DNA of 34,570 nt from CAZKWY01 sp964556655 (GTDB taxonomy: Bacteria > Patescibacteriota > Minisyncoccia > Portnoybacterales > UBA2143). Of the stretch, positions 28,708 to 34,570 are shown one piece after another. Under the pieces are notes generated by a model that did not search any database, had not been told where the DNA came from, and was given only the letters and a program-made list of their open reading frames with translations. The DNA lies in contig CAZKWY010000007.1 of the NCBI GenBank assembly GCA_964556655.1, positions 1-34,570 on the forward strand. Reading direction: 5' to 3'. The position numbers were made by a program, and so were the translations under genes. Position 1 is the stretch's first letter. Each line of letters opens with the position of its first letter.

Positions 28708-28963
28708 AGATAACTGGGGAACGCCCGAATATTTATATGAAAAACTGGATGAAGAATTTCACTTTACACTTGATCCATGTCCATATCCTAGACCTAAGTG
28801 GGATGGCTTACAGATAAATTGGGGAGATGAAATTTCATCACCAAAAATTGCGGCTTCACAGATTGCGGCAAAACATATAATTTCAGGAGAAGGAACATCT
28901 GATTATATAAAAACTCTACACAAATATTTTAGTTCAAAGCAAACAGTAAAGGAGGAAAGTTAA
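28697..28963 (+). CDS. Truncated phage Dam-type N6-adenine methyltransferase remnant
   Basis: Only 88 aa from ATG 28697, with GAGGAAG as SD. The first about 40 residues (NWGTPEYLYEKLDEEFHFTL, then DPCPYP and WDGLQINWG) closely match the N-terminus of phage Dam-like methyltransferases (PF05869 family). The match stops just before where the catalytic NPPY block should follow, and the remaining 45 residues (SSPKIAASQIAAKHIISGEG and on) are unrelated. Without the SAM-binding and catalytic motifs it cannot methylate DNA by itself. It is either a decayed gene, possibly through deletion, or a remnant reused for target binding. Confidence 0.7.
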   Translation: MKNKDNWGTPEYLYEKLDEEFHFTLDPCPYPRPKWDGLQINWGDEISSPKIAASQIAAKHIISGEGTSDYIKTLHKYFSSKQTVKEES

Positions 28964-29202
28964 TGTTTACTTTATGGTATCTCTCCAAAATAAATGAACG
29001 AATTGAAAGAAAAGAGAACGAATATTTAGAACAAAAATATAGAAACGTAGATATTGATCCCATGTTCGGTAATCCGCCTCATCATTGGACGGGTTCAGTT
29101 ATGGGGGGCATGGAAATAATGCTTAGTATGTTATTGGAATTAGAAATTTGTGTCGTTATAGATTTAGTTATCTTAACGCTAATACTAAAAATCTTGGTTT
29201 AA
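28963..29202 (+). CDS. Small protein with C-terminal membrane helix, 79 aa
   Basis: The start overlaps the stop of the previous gene (TAATG at 28961-28965). Residues 1-35 are charged and helical (SKINERIERKENEYLEQKYR); residues about 36-50 contain PMFGNPPHHWTG, which superficially recalls a methyltransferase NPPY motif but has no context; the last 25 residues (LELEICVVIDLVILTLILKI) are a membrane helix. No family recognised. It may be a chimera created by the deletion that truncated the upstream gene. Confidence 0.5.
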   Translation: MFTLWYLSKINERIERKENEYLEQKYRNVDIDPMFGNPPHHWTGSVMGGMEIMLSMLLELEICVVIDLVILTLILKILV

Positions 29203-29214
29203 GGTGAAAAGAGA

Positions 29215-29997
29215 TTGAACACTTATACACTTTACCAAGGAGACTGCCTAGAAGTCTTACCTACACTTGAATCAGAGTCAGTAGACTTGGTTGTAACAAG
29301 CCCCCCGTATAATCTAGGTATGGATTATGAAAAAAAACTACTTGAAGAAAACTATTTCACCTTCATAGAACAAACCCTGAAAGAAATATATCGTGTGCTT
29401 AAACCAAGTGGACGTATATGTTGGAACATAATACACCAATGTCGTTGGGGGAAAGATGGTGACATATATCCAATGGCGAGGAAACACGCTAACAAACTAG
29501 AAGATGCGGGGTTCAGGTTTTTCGATCACCTAATATGGAACCAAGGTTACTCGGATTCAGCAACCGCGTGGGGGAGCTGGTTATCGCCTTCAGCACCATT
29601 TATACGACATAAAACAGAAGCTATTCTAGTTTTCTATAAAGACGAGTGGAAGTTAAGAGATAAAGGAGAAACGGATTTAACTAAGAAGGAGTTTATGAGT
29701 TGGACTAATAATGAGGTGTGGGAAATACAACCAGAGTCAGCTAAGAGGATAGGACACCCAGCTCCTTACCCAGAGGAATTTGTATATCGTTGCGTCAAGC
29801 TATTCAGTTACGTTGATTCAGTTATCCTCGATCCGTTTCTTGGTTCAGGTACTACTATGAAGGTATGCCAAGATAATAACCGTAGCTGTATAGGGATAGA
29901 AAAGTTTGAGGAATACATCCCCTTAATTAAGAAGAGGTGTTGGGGTAGACAATTCCTAGATAGACAAGTAGAATACAACTTTCACTCTTGTAAGTAA
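29215..29997 (+). CDS. Beta-class DNA methyltransferase (SPPY, N4-cytosine or N6-adenine)
   Basis: 260 aa from TTG 29215, with AAGGTGA seven bases upstream. Motif IV is TSPPYN at residues 28-33, and the SAM-binding motif I DPFLGSGTT comes later at 206-214; this IV-before-I order defines the beta class. The SPPY form is common in N4-cytosine enzymes but also occurs in some N6-adenine enzymes, so the modified base is undecided. The target-recognition region lies in between (about 80-190). Length is complete. No nuclease gene is adjacent, so this is an orphan modification enzyme, probably anti-restriction. Confidence 0.88.
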   Translation: MNTYTLYQGDCLEVLPTLESESVDLVVTSPPYNLGMDYEKKLLEENYFTFIEQTLKEIYRVLKPSGRICWNIIHQCRWGKDGDIYPMARKHANKLEDAGFRFFDHLIWNQGYSDSATAWGSWLSPSAPFIRHKTEAILVFYKDEWKLRDKGETDLTKKEFMSWTNNEVWEIQPESAKRIGHPAPYPEEFVYRCVKLFSYVDSVILDPFLGSGTTMKVCQDNNRSCIGIEKFEEYIPLIKKRCWGRQFLDRQVEYNFHSCK

Positions 29998-30080
29998 ACC
30001 CTCATAACAATCCTTTTTGATAACTAAACCCATACGAAGCAACTTAGAGTAACTTGAAAATAGTGAACAAGGCGAATACG

Positions 30081-30091
30081 TTAAATATAAG
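30081..30091 (+). promoter_or_regulatory. TATA-like element before the Myb/SANT-like gene
   Basis: TTAAATATAAG lies about 43 bp before ATG 30129 in a 131-bp gap, leaving a short leader with AAGGAG (30115-30120) as SD. It probably starts a new operon with the phosphoesterase-like gene. Confidence 0.4.
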
Positions 30092-30128
30092 TACGGGTAT
30101 AGGATATTAAGAGCAAGGAGAACAAGTT

Positions 30129-30344
30129 ATGCCATATTGGATGAAAGAAGAAGAACAACTATTTGAGAAAGCATGGAAATCAGGTGAATACGACCCTGAT
30201 ACTATGTCAAGGGTTTTCCAGAGAAGCTTCGATGCTTTACGTGCGAAGGCAAAGAACATGGGTTTACCTACGTGGGAAGCAGTAGAAGGAGAAGTCCGTT
30301 TACGGGCTATACGGGAAGCACTTGATAACGAGGTAACGATTTGA
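30129..30344 (+). CDS. SANT/Myb-like helical protein, 71 aa
   Basis: Residues about 4-50 (WMKEEEQLFEKAWKSGEYDP, DTMSRVFQRSFDALRAKAKN) show the three-helix SANT/Myb pattern: acidic first helix beginning with Trp, then MSRVFQRSFDALRAKAKNMG as the recognition helix region. Small single-domain versions of this fold are common in phages and bind DNA. The gene overlaps the next (TTGA at 30341), so they share a transcript. Function unknown beyond DNA binding. Confidence 0.6.
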   Translation: MPYWMKEEEQLFEKAWKSGEYDPDTMSRVFQRSFDALRAKAKNMGLPTWEAVEGEVRLRAIREALDNEVTI

Positions 30345-31168
30345 GCACCATCGTTCGTAGCGTGCTTGTAGTAGGGGATATACATGGAGGTTCACCTTAC
30401 TCAGTATGCGACGAAGAGGGAATAGCCCTCCCATTCGGGAACGAAGTGAACTATGTGACACCAAGCGAGGGACAACTAGAGTTATATGAACACTGGAAAT
30501 ATATGATTGAAATAGCTGATATATTAAACGTTGACACAGTTATAGACCTCGCTGACGCAGTGGATGGAGTGGATTACTATAATAGTGGACAAGGAGTTAT
30601 GACTAGTATACTTGACTCACAGCTAGAGCTAACTACAAGACTCTATAAACCCGTGGTTAAGGGGCGACGGTTTATCGGGTGCAGCGGTAGCCCGTATCAC
30701 CAAAGCAGAGACATGAAGATTCATAAACAGTTAGCGAGTAACCTAAGTAAATACGCTGATTCCACAGAGTTCGTTGGCTCAGCGGGGATACTTACGATAG
30801 AGGAAATAGATAAAAAACTGTTGATAGCTCATAAAGCGAGTAACGCTATGCTCTACACTGCTACTATGCTTGACCGTGAGTTAACTTATCAGAAGGTTGC
30901 TGAAGCTAATGAACAGTTACCTGGTATTGATTACAGGATCACGGCTCATCTTCATAAGGCGATGCATCTTGATAATGGGCGTCAGCATTATATTCAGAAT
31001 CCTTGCTGGAAGAGTTGGTACCCGATTAAGAATAGTACACAGCTTATTGGGCGTAGGCAGACGGATATTGGGTGGGCTGTGATAATGTTTGATGAGGAGG
31101 GGCGTAGCACGGTGAAGTTGTTTGTGTATAATAGCCCGAATATAGCTATACGTGAGTTATCTATCTAA
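30341..31168 (+). CDS. Calcineurin-like metallophosphoesterase with altered motifs
   Basis: 275 aa from TTG 30341. The fold shows in GDIHGG (D13, H15), VIDLADAVDG (about 67-76, in place of the usual GDxxD), CSGSPYH (about 114-120, in place of GNHE), LIAHK (H164) and AHLHKAM (H203, H205, in place of GHTH). Thus most metal-ligand positions have a match but two motifs are changed. It may be an active phosphodiesterase or nuclease with unusual metal sites, or a degenerate relative. It forms an operon with the SANT-like gene. Its target is unknown; DNA repair or degradation of a nucleotide signal are possibilities. Confidence 0.65.
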   Translation: MSTIVRSVLVVGDIHGGSPYSVCDEEGIALPFGNEVNYVTPSEGQLELYEHWKYMIEIADILNVDTVIDLADAVDGVDYYNSGQGVMTSILDSQLELTTRLYKPVVKGRRFIGCSGSPYHQSRDMKIHKQLASNLSKYADSTEFVGSAGILTIEEIDKKLLIAHKASNAMLYTATMLDRELTYQKVAEANEQLPGIDYRITAHLHKAMHLDNGRQHYIQNPCWKSWYPIKNSTQLIGRRQTDIGWAVIMFDEEGRSTVKLFVYNSPNIAIRELSI

Positions 31169-31223
31169 CCCCCCTCTCTTTTGTTTCGTAACGTTTATAA
31201 CATATTCACCATTTACTAGTATC

Positions 31224-31308
31224 GTGGATTAATGGTATTGTAGCGCATCTAATCGAGTGTGGTTAAATACGATCCAATCCCCGTAACTACATAAAACGGG
31301 GTATCCAC
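31224..31308 (+). ncRNA. Candidate structured RNA, 85 nt (unverified)
   Basis: GTGGAT (31224-31229) can pair with ATCCAC (31303-31308) as a closing stem. Inside, CCCCGT (31279-31284) and ACGGGG (31296-31301) make a GC-rich hairpin with an 11-base loop, and ATCG/CGAT arms (about 31252-31272) a third. The size and closing stem recall a tRNA, but the T-loop, D-arm and anticodon stem are not canonical, so it is not called as tRNA. The same CCCCGT/ACGGGG arms occur at 3020-3071. Confidence 0.3.
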
Positions 31309-31326
31309 TCTTATCAACAATAACCT

Positions 31327-31334
31327 TTTATAAT
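31327..31334 (+). promoter_or_regulatory. TATA box of the gene at 31355
   Basis: TTTATAAT in CCTTTTATAATAG, centred about 25 bp before ATG 31355: a leaderless promoter. Confidence 0.5.
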
Positions 31335-31354
31335 AGACTAACACCTAGTTAAGT

Positions 31355-31813
31355 ATGATGCAGAGCAAAGAGAACCCAGTCACAGCAAAAATGATAAACA
31401 ACTTAAAAGAATATATAAAAAAGGAGTACGAGAAGAAAACCCAGATAAATAAAAACAAGGAAAACGTCATAGAAATTTTCTATAATTCACCTATTATAAC
31501 AACTGAAACAGGGAAAATAGAGATTCCAATAATTCATAAAGAGTTCAATATAGACGCCTATGCCTCTGAGAAAGTAATAAAAGAAGAAATACTTGACTCA
31601 TTAGATAAAATAGTGAAATCAGAGAACTTTATTCTAAGTAAAATGAGTGAAGAGGATACAATTTACTACGGTGGATTAACTTCACGTATTAAAGTATTCC
31701 CAGAGGAAACAGGGGATAACGTGAACCTATGGGTTACTATAAGGTCTTACTTAAACACGTCTGCAACACCAAAGATTTCGGAGCTTACAGAACAACACCG
31801 TAAAGAACTATAA
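31355..31813 (+). CDS. Hypothetical protein, 152 aa
   Basis: The N-terminus is basic and helical (MINNLKEYIKKEYEKKTQIN), followed by a mixed alpha/beta domain (ENVIEIFYNSPIITTETGKI) and a C-terminal part ending in a charged helix (KISELTEQHRKEL). No family recognised. It is a single-gene transcript: a leaderless TATA promoter before it and a T-tract after it (about 31841-31850). Confidence 0.6.
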   Translation: MMQSKENPVTAKMINNLKEYIKKEYEKKTQINKNKENVIEIFYNSPIITTETGKIEIPIIHKEFNIDAYASEKVIKEEILDSLDKIVKSENFILSKMSEEDTIYYGGLTSRIKVFPEETGDNVNLWVTIRSYLNTSATPKISELTEQHRKEL

Positions 31814-31840
31814 ACAATAACCCTTTTCCCTTAAACCCCT

Positions 31841-31853
31841 CTTTTTTATTATT
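31841..31853 (+). terminator. T-tract terminator
   Basis: CTTTTTTATTATT lies about 28 bases after the stop of the gene at 31813, just upstream of the next TATA box. Confidence 0.5.
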
Positions 31854-31865
31854 TCACCGATACTG

Positions 31866-31873
31866 TTATATAC
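31866..31873 (+). promoter_or_regulatory. TATA box of the small-gene operon
   Basis: TTATATAC, centred about 24-26 bp before ATG 31893, so this large operon (31893-34433) starts with a leaderless gene. Confidence 0.5.
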
Positions 31874-31892
31874 TCTATCCCTAAACAATTAC

Positions 31893-32108
31893 ATGATACC
31901 TATGAGTAAAAAACAGTCAATAAACGAGCTTATAGACGAGTATAACAAAGTAGACACAGAGATAAAAGAGAAATATAAAACAGAAGGCGGAGCATGGCTT
32001 GACACAGATGAATACACGGAGCTATACTTAGAGAAGATAAGGCTACGTGACCTTCTTATGACGCCTGAGCCTGCTCAGGATAAGGAGTGGGTGAACACGA
32101 AATGGTAG
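31893..32108 (+). CDS. Small acidic helical protein, 71 aa
   Basis: First gene of the right-hand small-gene operon. Start at ATG 31893 fits the TATA spacing; ATG 31902 is an internal alternative. The product (MSKKQSINELIDEYNKVDTE after the first three residues) is probably a pair of long helices with WLDTDEYTELYLEKIRLRD. Resembles short helical phage proteins; no family assigned. Stop overlaps the next ATG (ATGGTAG). Confidence 0.6.
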   Translation: MIPMSKKQSINELIDEYNKVDTEIKEKYKTEGGAWLDTDEYTELYLEKIRLRDLLMTPEPAQDKEWVNTKW

Positions 32109-32572
32109 ACAAGAATGATAATTCAATAACAAAGATGAAAACAGTTTACGCAGTTGGATGCGGATGCTATAGCGATTATCATATACGGTGCATATTTTCA
32201 ACACGCGAACTAGCAGAAAAATATGTAGAGATTATCAACTCAAAGGCAGAATATTCTATGGACAAATGTGAAGTCGAGGCATATGTGTTAGATGAACCAC
32301 AGGAAGAATGGGTTACAACAATGGTTCGTATGAAGAAAAACGGTGATGTAGCTAGTACTTGGGAAAGCTTTTACAGTGGAAAAGGGTTCGCTTGTTACGA
32401 TGTTGACAATAATCTAGTTTATGGTGTAGCTACAGAGAATAAAATAAAAGCAATAAAAGTTACAAACGAGATAAGAACTATTCTTCTTGCACATGGCGTG
32501 TTCGGGGATATGGCAAAAACTAGCGATTATCTTAGTTCACAATCAACAAATACAGAGGATACAGAGAAATGA
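32102..32572 (+). CDS. Phage-type SDYHI-motif small protein, 156 aa
   Basis: Start at ATG 32102 overlapping the previous stop; a GTG at 32087 lies inside the previous gene. The N-terminus has VYAVGCGCYSDYHIRCIFST, then a helix ELAEKYVEIIN and an EVEAYVLDEP strand. This SDYHI plus helix plus strand pattern occurs in a widespread family of small phage proteins of unknown function (DUF7336-like). The C-terminal 60 residues are an additional alpha/beta part without a recognisable motif. Confidence 0.6.
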   Translation: MVDKNDNSITKMKTVYAVGCGCYSDYHIRCIFSTRELAEKYVEIINSKAEYSMDKCEVEAYVLDEPQEEWVTTMVRMKKNGDVASTWESFYSGKGFACYDVDNNLVYGVATENKIKAIKVTNEIRTILLAHGVFGDMAKTSDYLSSQSTNTEDTEK

Positions 32573-32853
32573 CTTGGTGGTGTGAAGACTACGGGAAAAA
32601 CATATTACGCATAGCATATCTTCACCCAACTGATTCTCATAATGAATGTGAACATTGTCATCTGTTGGATAAATGTGTAGCTGATTCTATTTACATGGAT
32701 ACTGAGGTTCCTATTATGTTAAAGTGTAGTGATGTCATGATAATAGTAAAGGTGATGGATGATCACGATTCAAAGATAGCTGAAAACATATCAAATCAAT
32801 TATTAAGATACGCCGATAACACTTCTATCTCAAGGGTGAATGATGATGAGTAG
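32569..32853 (+). CDS. Small Cys-containing protein, 94 aa
   Basis: ATG 32569 overlaps the preceding stop. Residues about 1-45 include WCEDYG, CEHCHLLDKC and HPTDSH, a plausible zinc or iron-sulfur site with four Cys and several His. The second half is alpha/beta (VMIIVKVMDDHDSKIAENIS) and ends acidic. No family recognised. Confidence 0.55.
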   Translation: MTWWCEDYGKNILRIAYLHPTDSHNECEHCHLLDKCVADSIYMDTEVPIMLKCSDVMIIVKVMDDHDSKIAENISNQLLRYADNTSISRVNDDE

Positions 32854-33010
32854 CTGTTTCTTCTATCAAGAAGATAAGTGTATGTTTAGAGACATGATGA
32901 AGTCAACTAAGAAAGACTGCCCATTTATGGATGAGAATCGTAAATGCACTGCATCAGAGGGTGACTTGGTTGATTATGACTTCAATTTTCAGGAGATTAA
33001 TAAAGAATGA
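32846..33010 (+). CDS. Cysteine-rich mini-protein, 54 aa
   Basis: ATG 32846 (also in-frame ATGs at 32840 and 32843) overlaps the previous gene by eight bases; GGGTGA precedes as SD. Four Cys at 4, 12, 25 and 34, the third in a CPF motif (DCPFMDENRKC). The C-P-F/L and then Cys 8-10 residues later pattern recurs in the N-terminus of the OB-fold protein and in the protein at 5681. Suggests a conserved small metal-binding module. TGA overlaps next ATG. Confidence 0.55.
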   Translation: MSSCFFYQEDKCMFRDMMKSTKKDCPFMDENRKCTASEGDLVDYDFNFQEINKE

Positions 33011-33105
33011 AAAGTGATTGGGATTCGATTCTAATAGATTGGTACAACTATACCAAGACGATTCACAGTTTGAACGGAACAAAGATAGGAGTAAAAGATA
33101 AATGA
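33007..33105 (+). CDS. Mini-protein, 32 aa
   Basis: ATG 33007 and TGA 33103-33105 overlap the neighbouring genes as ATGA on both sides, which is strong positional evidence for translation despite the small size. The product begins MKSDWDSILIDWYNYTKTIH and ends with a basic segment. It has two Trp and no Cys. No family recognised. Confidence 0.5.
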   Translation: MKSDWDSILIDWYNYTKTIHSLNGTKIGVKDK

Positions 33106-33302
33106 AGTTTTCTGAAACAGGGTTATTTCATACCCCATGTAATGATTGGACGTATGAGAAGTGCCCCAACTATTCTGAGGATTGGAATAAACGCGTTAAT
33201 CAAGAAATATGTTGTCATGAATGCTCAAAAACTAACTGTCTTTGGAGATGCAACTTAGCAAAATCCTTCGATGATTGCCCATATAAACATGAGGTATTAT
33301 AG
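33102..33302 (+). CDS. Cysteine-rich small protein, 66 aa
   Basis: Coupled by ATGA to the previous mini-gene. Eight Cys residues (PCNDWTYEKCPNY, ICCHECSKTNC, RCNLA, DDCPY) and several Trp/Tyr. The number and spacing of Cys suggest two zinc sites or an iron-sulfur cluster. No family recognised. Confidence 0.6.
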   Translation: MKFSETGLFHTPCNDWTYEKCPNYSEDWNKRVNQEICCHECSKTNCLWRCNLAKSFDDCPYKHEVL

Positions 33303-33328
33303 TTTAGAAAGAAAAGAGATTGAATGAA

Positions 33329-33664
33329 ATGAAAGATGAATCAGAGATATACCGTGAAGCCATGGAGTTATGGGGATGGGAACTACAAGCAGGAGTCCTA
33401 GCCGAGGAATGCTGTGAACTAGCCAAAGCCACATTAAAACTCATACGATATAAGAACATATACCCTGCCCACCCGAACCGTGAAGAGTTAGAGAACTTTG
33501 TAGAGGAAATGGCTGACGTGCAGATAATGTTAAACCAGTTCCTCAACGAGTATTTAGATTATGGAGATAGGTTGCTGTATCATGAATTGAAGAAGCGGAA
33601 ACTTGAACGAGTAGCACAGTGGATAGAACGAGATAAAATTAGTGTTGTAGATGAAAAGAGATGA
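33329..33664 (+). CDS. MazG-like nucleotide pyrophosphohydrolase
   Basis: 111 aa from ATG 33329 (TTG 33320 is possible). Helical with the MazG-type metal motif: LAEECCELAKATLKLIRY (EExxE-type, residues about 26-43), then ENFVEEMADVQIMLNQF with E-E-x-x-D in the second helix (about 68-80). Such enzymes hydrolyse nucleoside triphosphates to monophosphates. In phages they are thought to alter nucleotide signals or clean dNTP pools. The acidic residues are all present, so it is likely active. It is coupled by ATGA to the zinc-ribbon gene. Confidence 0.75.
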   Translation: MKDESEIYREAMELWGWELQAGVLAEECCELAKATLKLIRYKNIYPAHPNREELENFVEEMADVQIMLNQFLNEYLDYGDRLLYHELKKRKLERVAQWIERDKISVVDEKR

Positions 33665-33810
33665 TAGAGGATTATTATTGTTATGGTTGTGGATCAATCA
33701 ACCTTCGCTTTGATAGGGGGTTCCGAGTAGTCTGTCTTGATTGCGGAAGAGATTGGTATGAAATAAGAAAATCTATTCAAGATAAAATCTTATTTGAGGA
33801 AGAACAATGA
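33661..33810 (+). CDS. Zinc-ribbon mini-protein, 49 aa
   Basis: ATG 33661 overlaps the MazG stop (ATGA), and TGA 33808-33810 overlaps the next ATG. The product has CYGCG at residues 7-11 and CLDCG at 25-29, a two-knuckle zinc ribbon about 25 residues long, followed by a helix (EIRKSIQDKILFEEE). The layout is that of small nucleic-acid or protein-binding ribbons. It could help the adjacent methyltransferase. Confidence 0.65.
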   Translation: MIEDYYCYGCGSINLRFDRGFRVVCLDCGRDWYEIRKSIQDKILFEEEQ

Positions 33811-34433
33811 CTTGGAAAGTGCTTAACCTGTATTCGGGCATCGGGGGTAACCGTAAACTATGGACAGATGTGGATGTAACAGCAGTAGAGTTAGTTCCTG
33901 AGATAGCACAAGTTTACCAAGACTTCTTTCCAGAAGACGAAATTATAATAACAGATGCACATCAATTCCTATTAGAGAATTTCCAAGATTATGATTTTAT
34001 ATGGAGTTCGCCTCCATGCCCGACTCACTCACAAATAAGGTATAGATTAGGGGTGTTAAATGATTCAGCTGAACCTGTTTATCCAGATATGACTTTGTAT
34101 CAAGAGATAATATTTCTCCAATATCACGCTAAAGGAAAATGGGTTGTGGAAAACACTGAGCCATATTATGAACCACTAATAAAGCCACAAGTCTGTGGAA
34201 GGCATAGAGTGTGGACGAATTTCTTAGTTACTGAGTTTAAGGAAAGTGGTGCTGGAACTACAAGATGGGGGAGTTTACAGGACATGCAGAAGTTAAAGGG
34301 TTTTAACTTGGATAAATATAGTGGAGTAGATAAAAGAACAATGTTACGAAACTGTGTTAACCCAGAAACAGGTAAACATATATTGGATTGTGCTAGGGGT
34401 AATACTCAGAAAACCCTGTTTGAAGTATATTAG
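33807..34433 (+). CDS. Minimal DNA (cytosine-C5) methyltransferase, second copy
   Basis: 208 aa. Motif I LNLYSGIGGNRKLW (6-19), SSPPC (67-71, catalytic Cys71), WVVENT (112-117, motif VI with the Glu), GRHRVW (motif VIII-like), and RNCVNPETGKHIL near the end (motif X-like). It is a paralogue of the gene at 235-843 with the same unusually small size and an identical C-terminus GNTQKTLFEV. The last 38 bp of both genes match at 37 positions. It is the downstream member of the small-gene operon, coupled by ATGA. Two near-identical enzymes may have different targets or be a duplication. Confidence 0.85.
   Translation: MTWKVLNLYSGIGGNRKLWTDVDVTAVELVPEIAQVYQDFFPEDEIIITDAHQFLLENFQDYDFIWSSPPCPTHSQIRYRLGVLNDSAEPVYPDMTLYQEIIFLQYHAKGKWVVENTEPYYEPLIKPQVCGRHRVWTNFLVTEFKESGAGTTRWGSLQDMQKLKGFNLDKYSGVDKRTMLRNCVNPETGKHILDCARGNTQKTLFEVY
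34392..34429 (+). repeat. 38-bp inverted match to the left-end methyltransferase gene
   Basis: Near-identical (37 of 38 positions) to the minus strand of 236-273. Together they form an inverted repeat near the ends of the window, about 34 kb apart. Confidence 0.8.
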
Positions 34434-34446
34434 TTGTGATTAAACG

Positions 34447-34560
34447 ATGAGAGGAAAATGGATTATACTCGGAGCAATAGTATCCCTAATCACGGGAGAC
34501 GGTTTTTTCTTTATACTAGGCTTCCTATTCAGCGTCATGTTTGACGACGAGGAAACATAA
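34447..34560 (+). CDS. Single-span membrane mini-protein, 37 aa
   Basis: ATG 34447 to TAA 34560. The product (MRGKWIILGAIVSLITGDGF start) has a hydrophobic segment over residues about 5-31, broken by a TGDG turn, and an acidic tail DDEET, so it is a small membrane protein with one or two short spans. No family recognised. Placement 13 bases after the methyltransferase stop suggests co-transcription. A T-rich stretch AGTTTTTATA follows to the window end, possibly a terminator or the start of a promoter. Compare the 29-aa protein at 2254-2343. Confidence 0.5.
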   Translation: MRGKWIILGAIVSLITGDGFFFILGFLFSVMFDDEET

Positions 34561-34570
34561 AGTTTTTATA

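Larger units (their letters stand above)
31169..31354. other. Non-coding gap with possible structured RNA
   Basis: A 186-bp gap with no gene. It contains the 85-nt fold described at 31224-31308. A T-rich CTCTTTTGTTT near 31176-31186 could terminate the phosphoesterase transcript, and a TATA box at 31327 starts the next gene. Confidence 0.45.

Noticed and set aside
31220..31310. tRNA gene
   Set aside because: A six-base closing stem and a GC hairpin exist, but the T-loop has eleven bases, no GGTTCAAAT-like sequence is present, and the putative anticodon stem does not pair. Kept only as a low-confidence structured RNA.
1..34570. Direct terminal repeats or circular overlap
   Set aside because: The first and last bases share no repeat beyond chance, so completeness of the genome cannot be claimed.
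1..34570. CRISPR array, integrase or transposase
   Set aside because: No regularly spaced repeats and no recombinase motifs were seen.

Overview
The window looks like most of the genome of a tailed, double-stranded DNA virus of an archaeon (Caudoviricetes type). It carries the full head-tail set: large terminase, portal, head maturation protease, HK97-type major capsid protein, connectors, tail tube, tape-measure candidate, hub and fibres. It also encodes a full-length transcription factor B (TFB), which bacteria lack. Archaeal TATA boxes about 25 nt before the start codon, several with no leader, precede isolated genes and operon heads, while internal operon genes use Shine-Dalgarno motifs or ATGA overlaps. 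The host lineage cannot be fixed from the sequence; a methanogen or another TFB-using archaeon is possible. I saw no integrase, DNA polymerase, helicase, tRNA gene or CRISPR array.

Layout. 1-2855: small, probably early genes on both strands, including a minimal cytosine-C5 DNA methyltransferase; three genes share a palindrome centred on the predicted transcription start. 2344-3150: G-poor non-coding DNA that flips to C-poor DNA near 3060. 3155-3706 (minus): small-terminase candidate, divergent from the large terminase. 3842-10326: terminase, two Cys-rich proteins, portal, TFB, a membrane protein and protease. 10377-12199 (minus): a cassette of seven small genes interrupting the head module. 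12401-14680: scaffold candidate, two decoration-type proteins and the major capsid protein, behind a structured leader. 14769-16628: acidic protein, glycosyltransferase and acetyltransferase. 16677-24810: connectors, two tail-tube-like proteins, tail chaperone candidate, MuF-like zinc protein, short tape-measure candidate, hub/fibre and repeat fibre. 24853-25886: membrane protein (holin candidate) and a Cys-His-acid peptidase (lysin candidate). 25942-34560: OB-fold protein, ParB-like HTH protein, many tiny coupled genes, a beta-class DNA methyltransferase, a damaged Dam-like gene, a phosphoesterase-like protein, a MazG-like protein and a second C5-methyltransferase paralogous and inverted relative to the first.

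How it may work (inference): palindrome-controlled promoters at the left end and leaderless promoters on the right start early expression of methyltransferases and small host-interaction proteins. Virus TFB may then help redirect host RNA polymerase to late promoters for the head, tail and lysis genes. The methyltransferases, with no visible nuclease partner, would protect the genome from host restriction.
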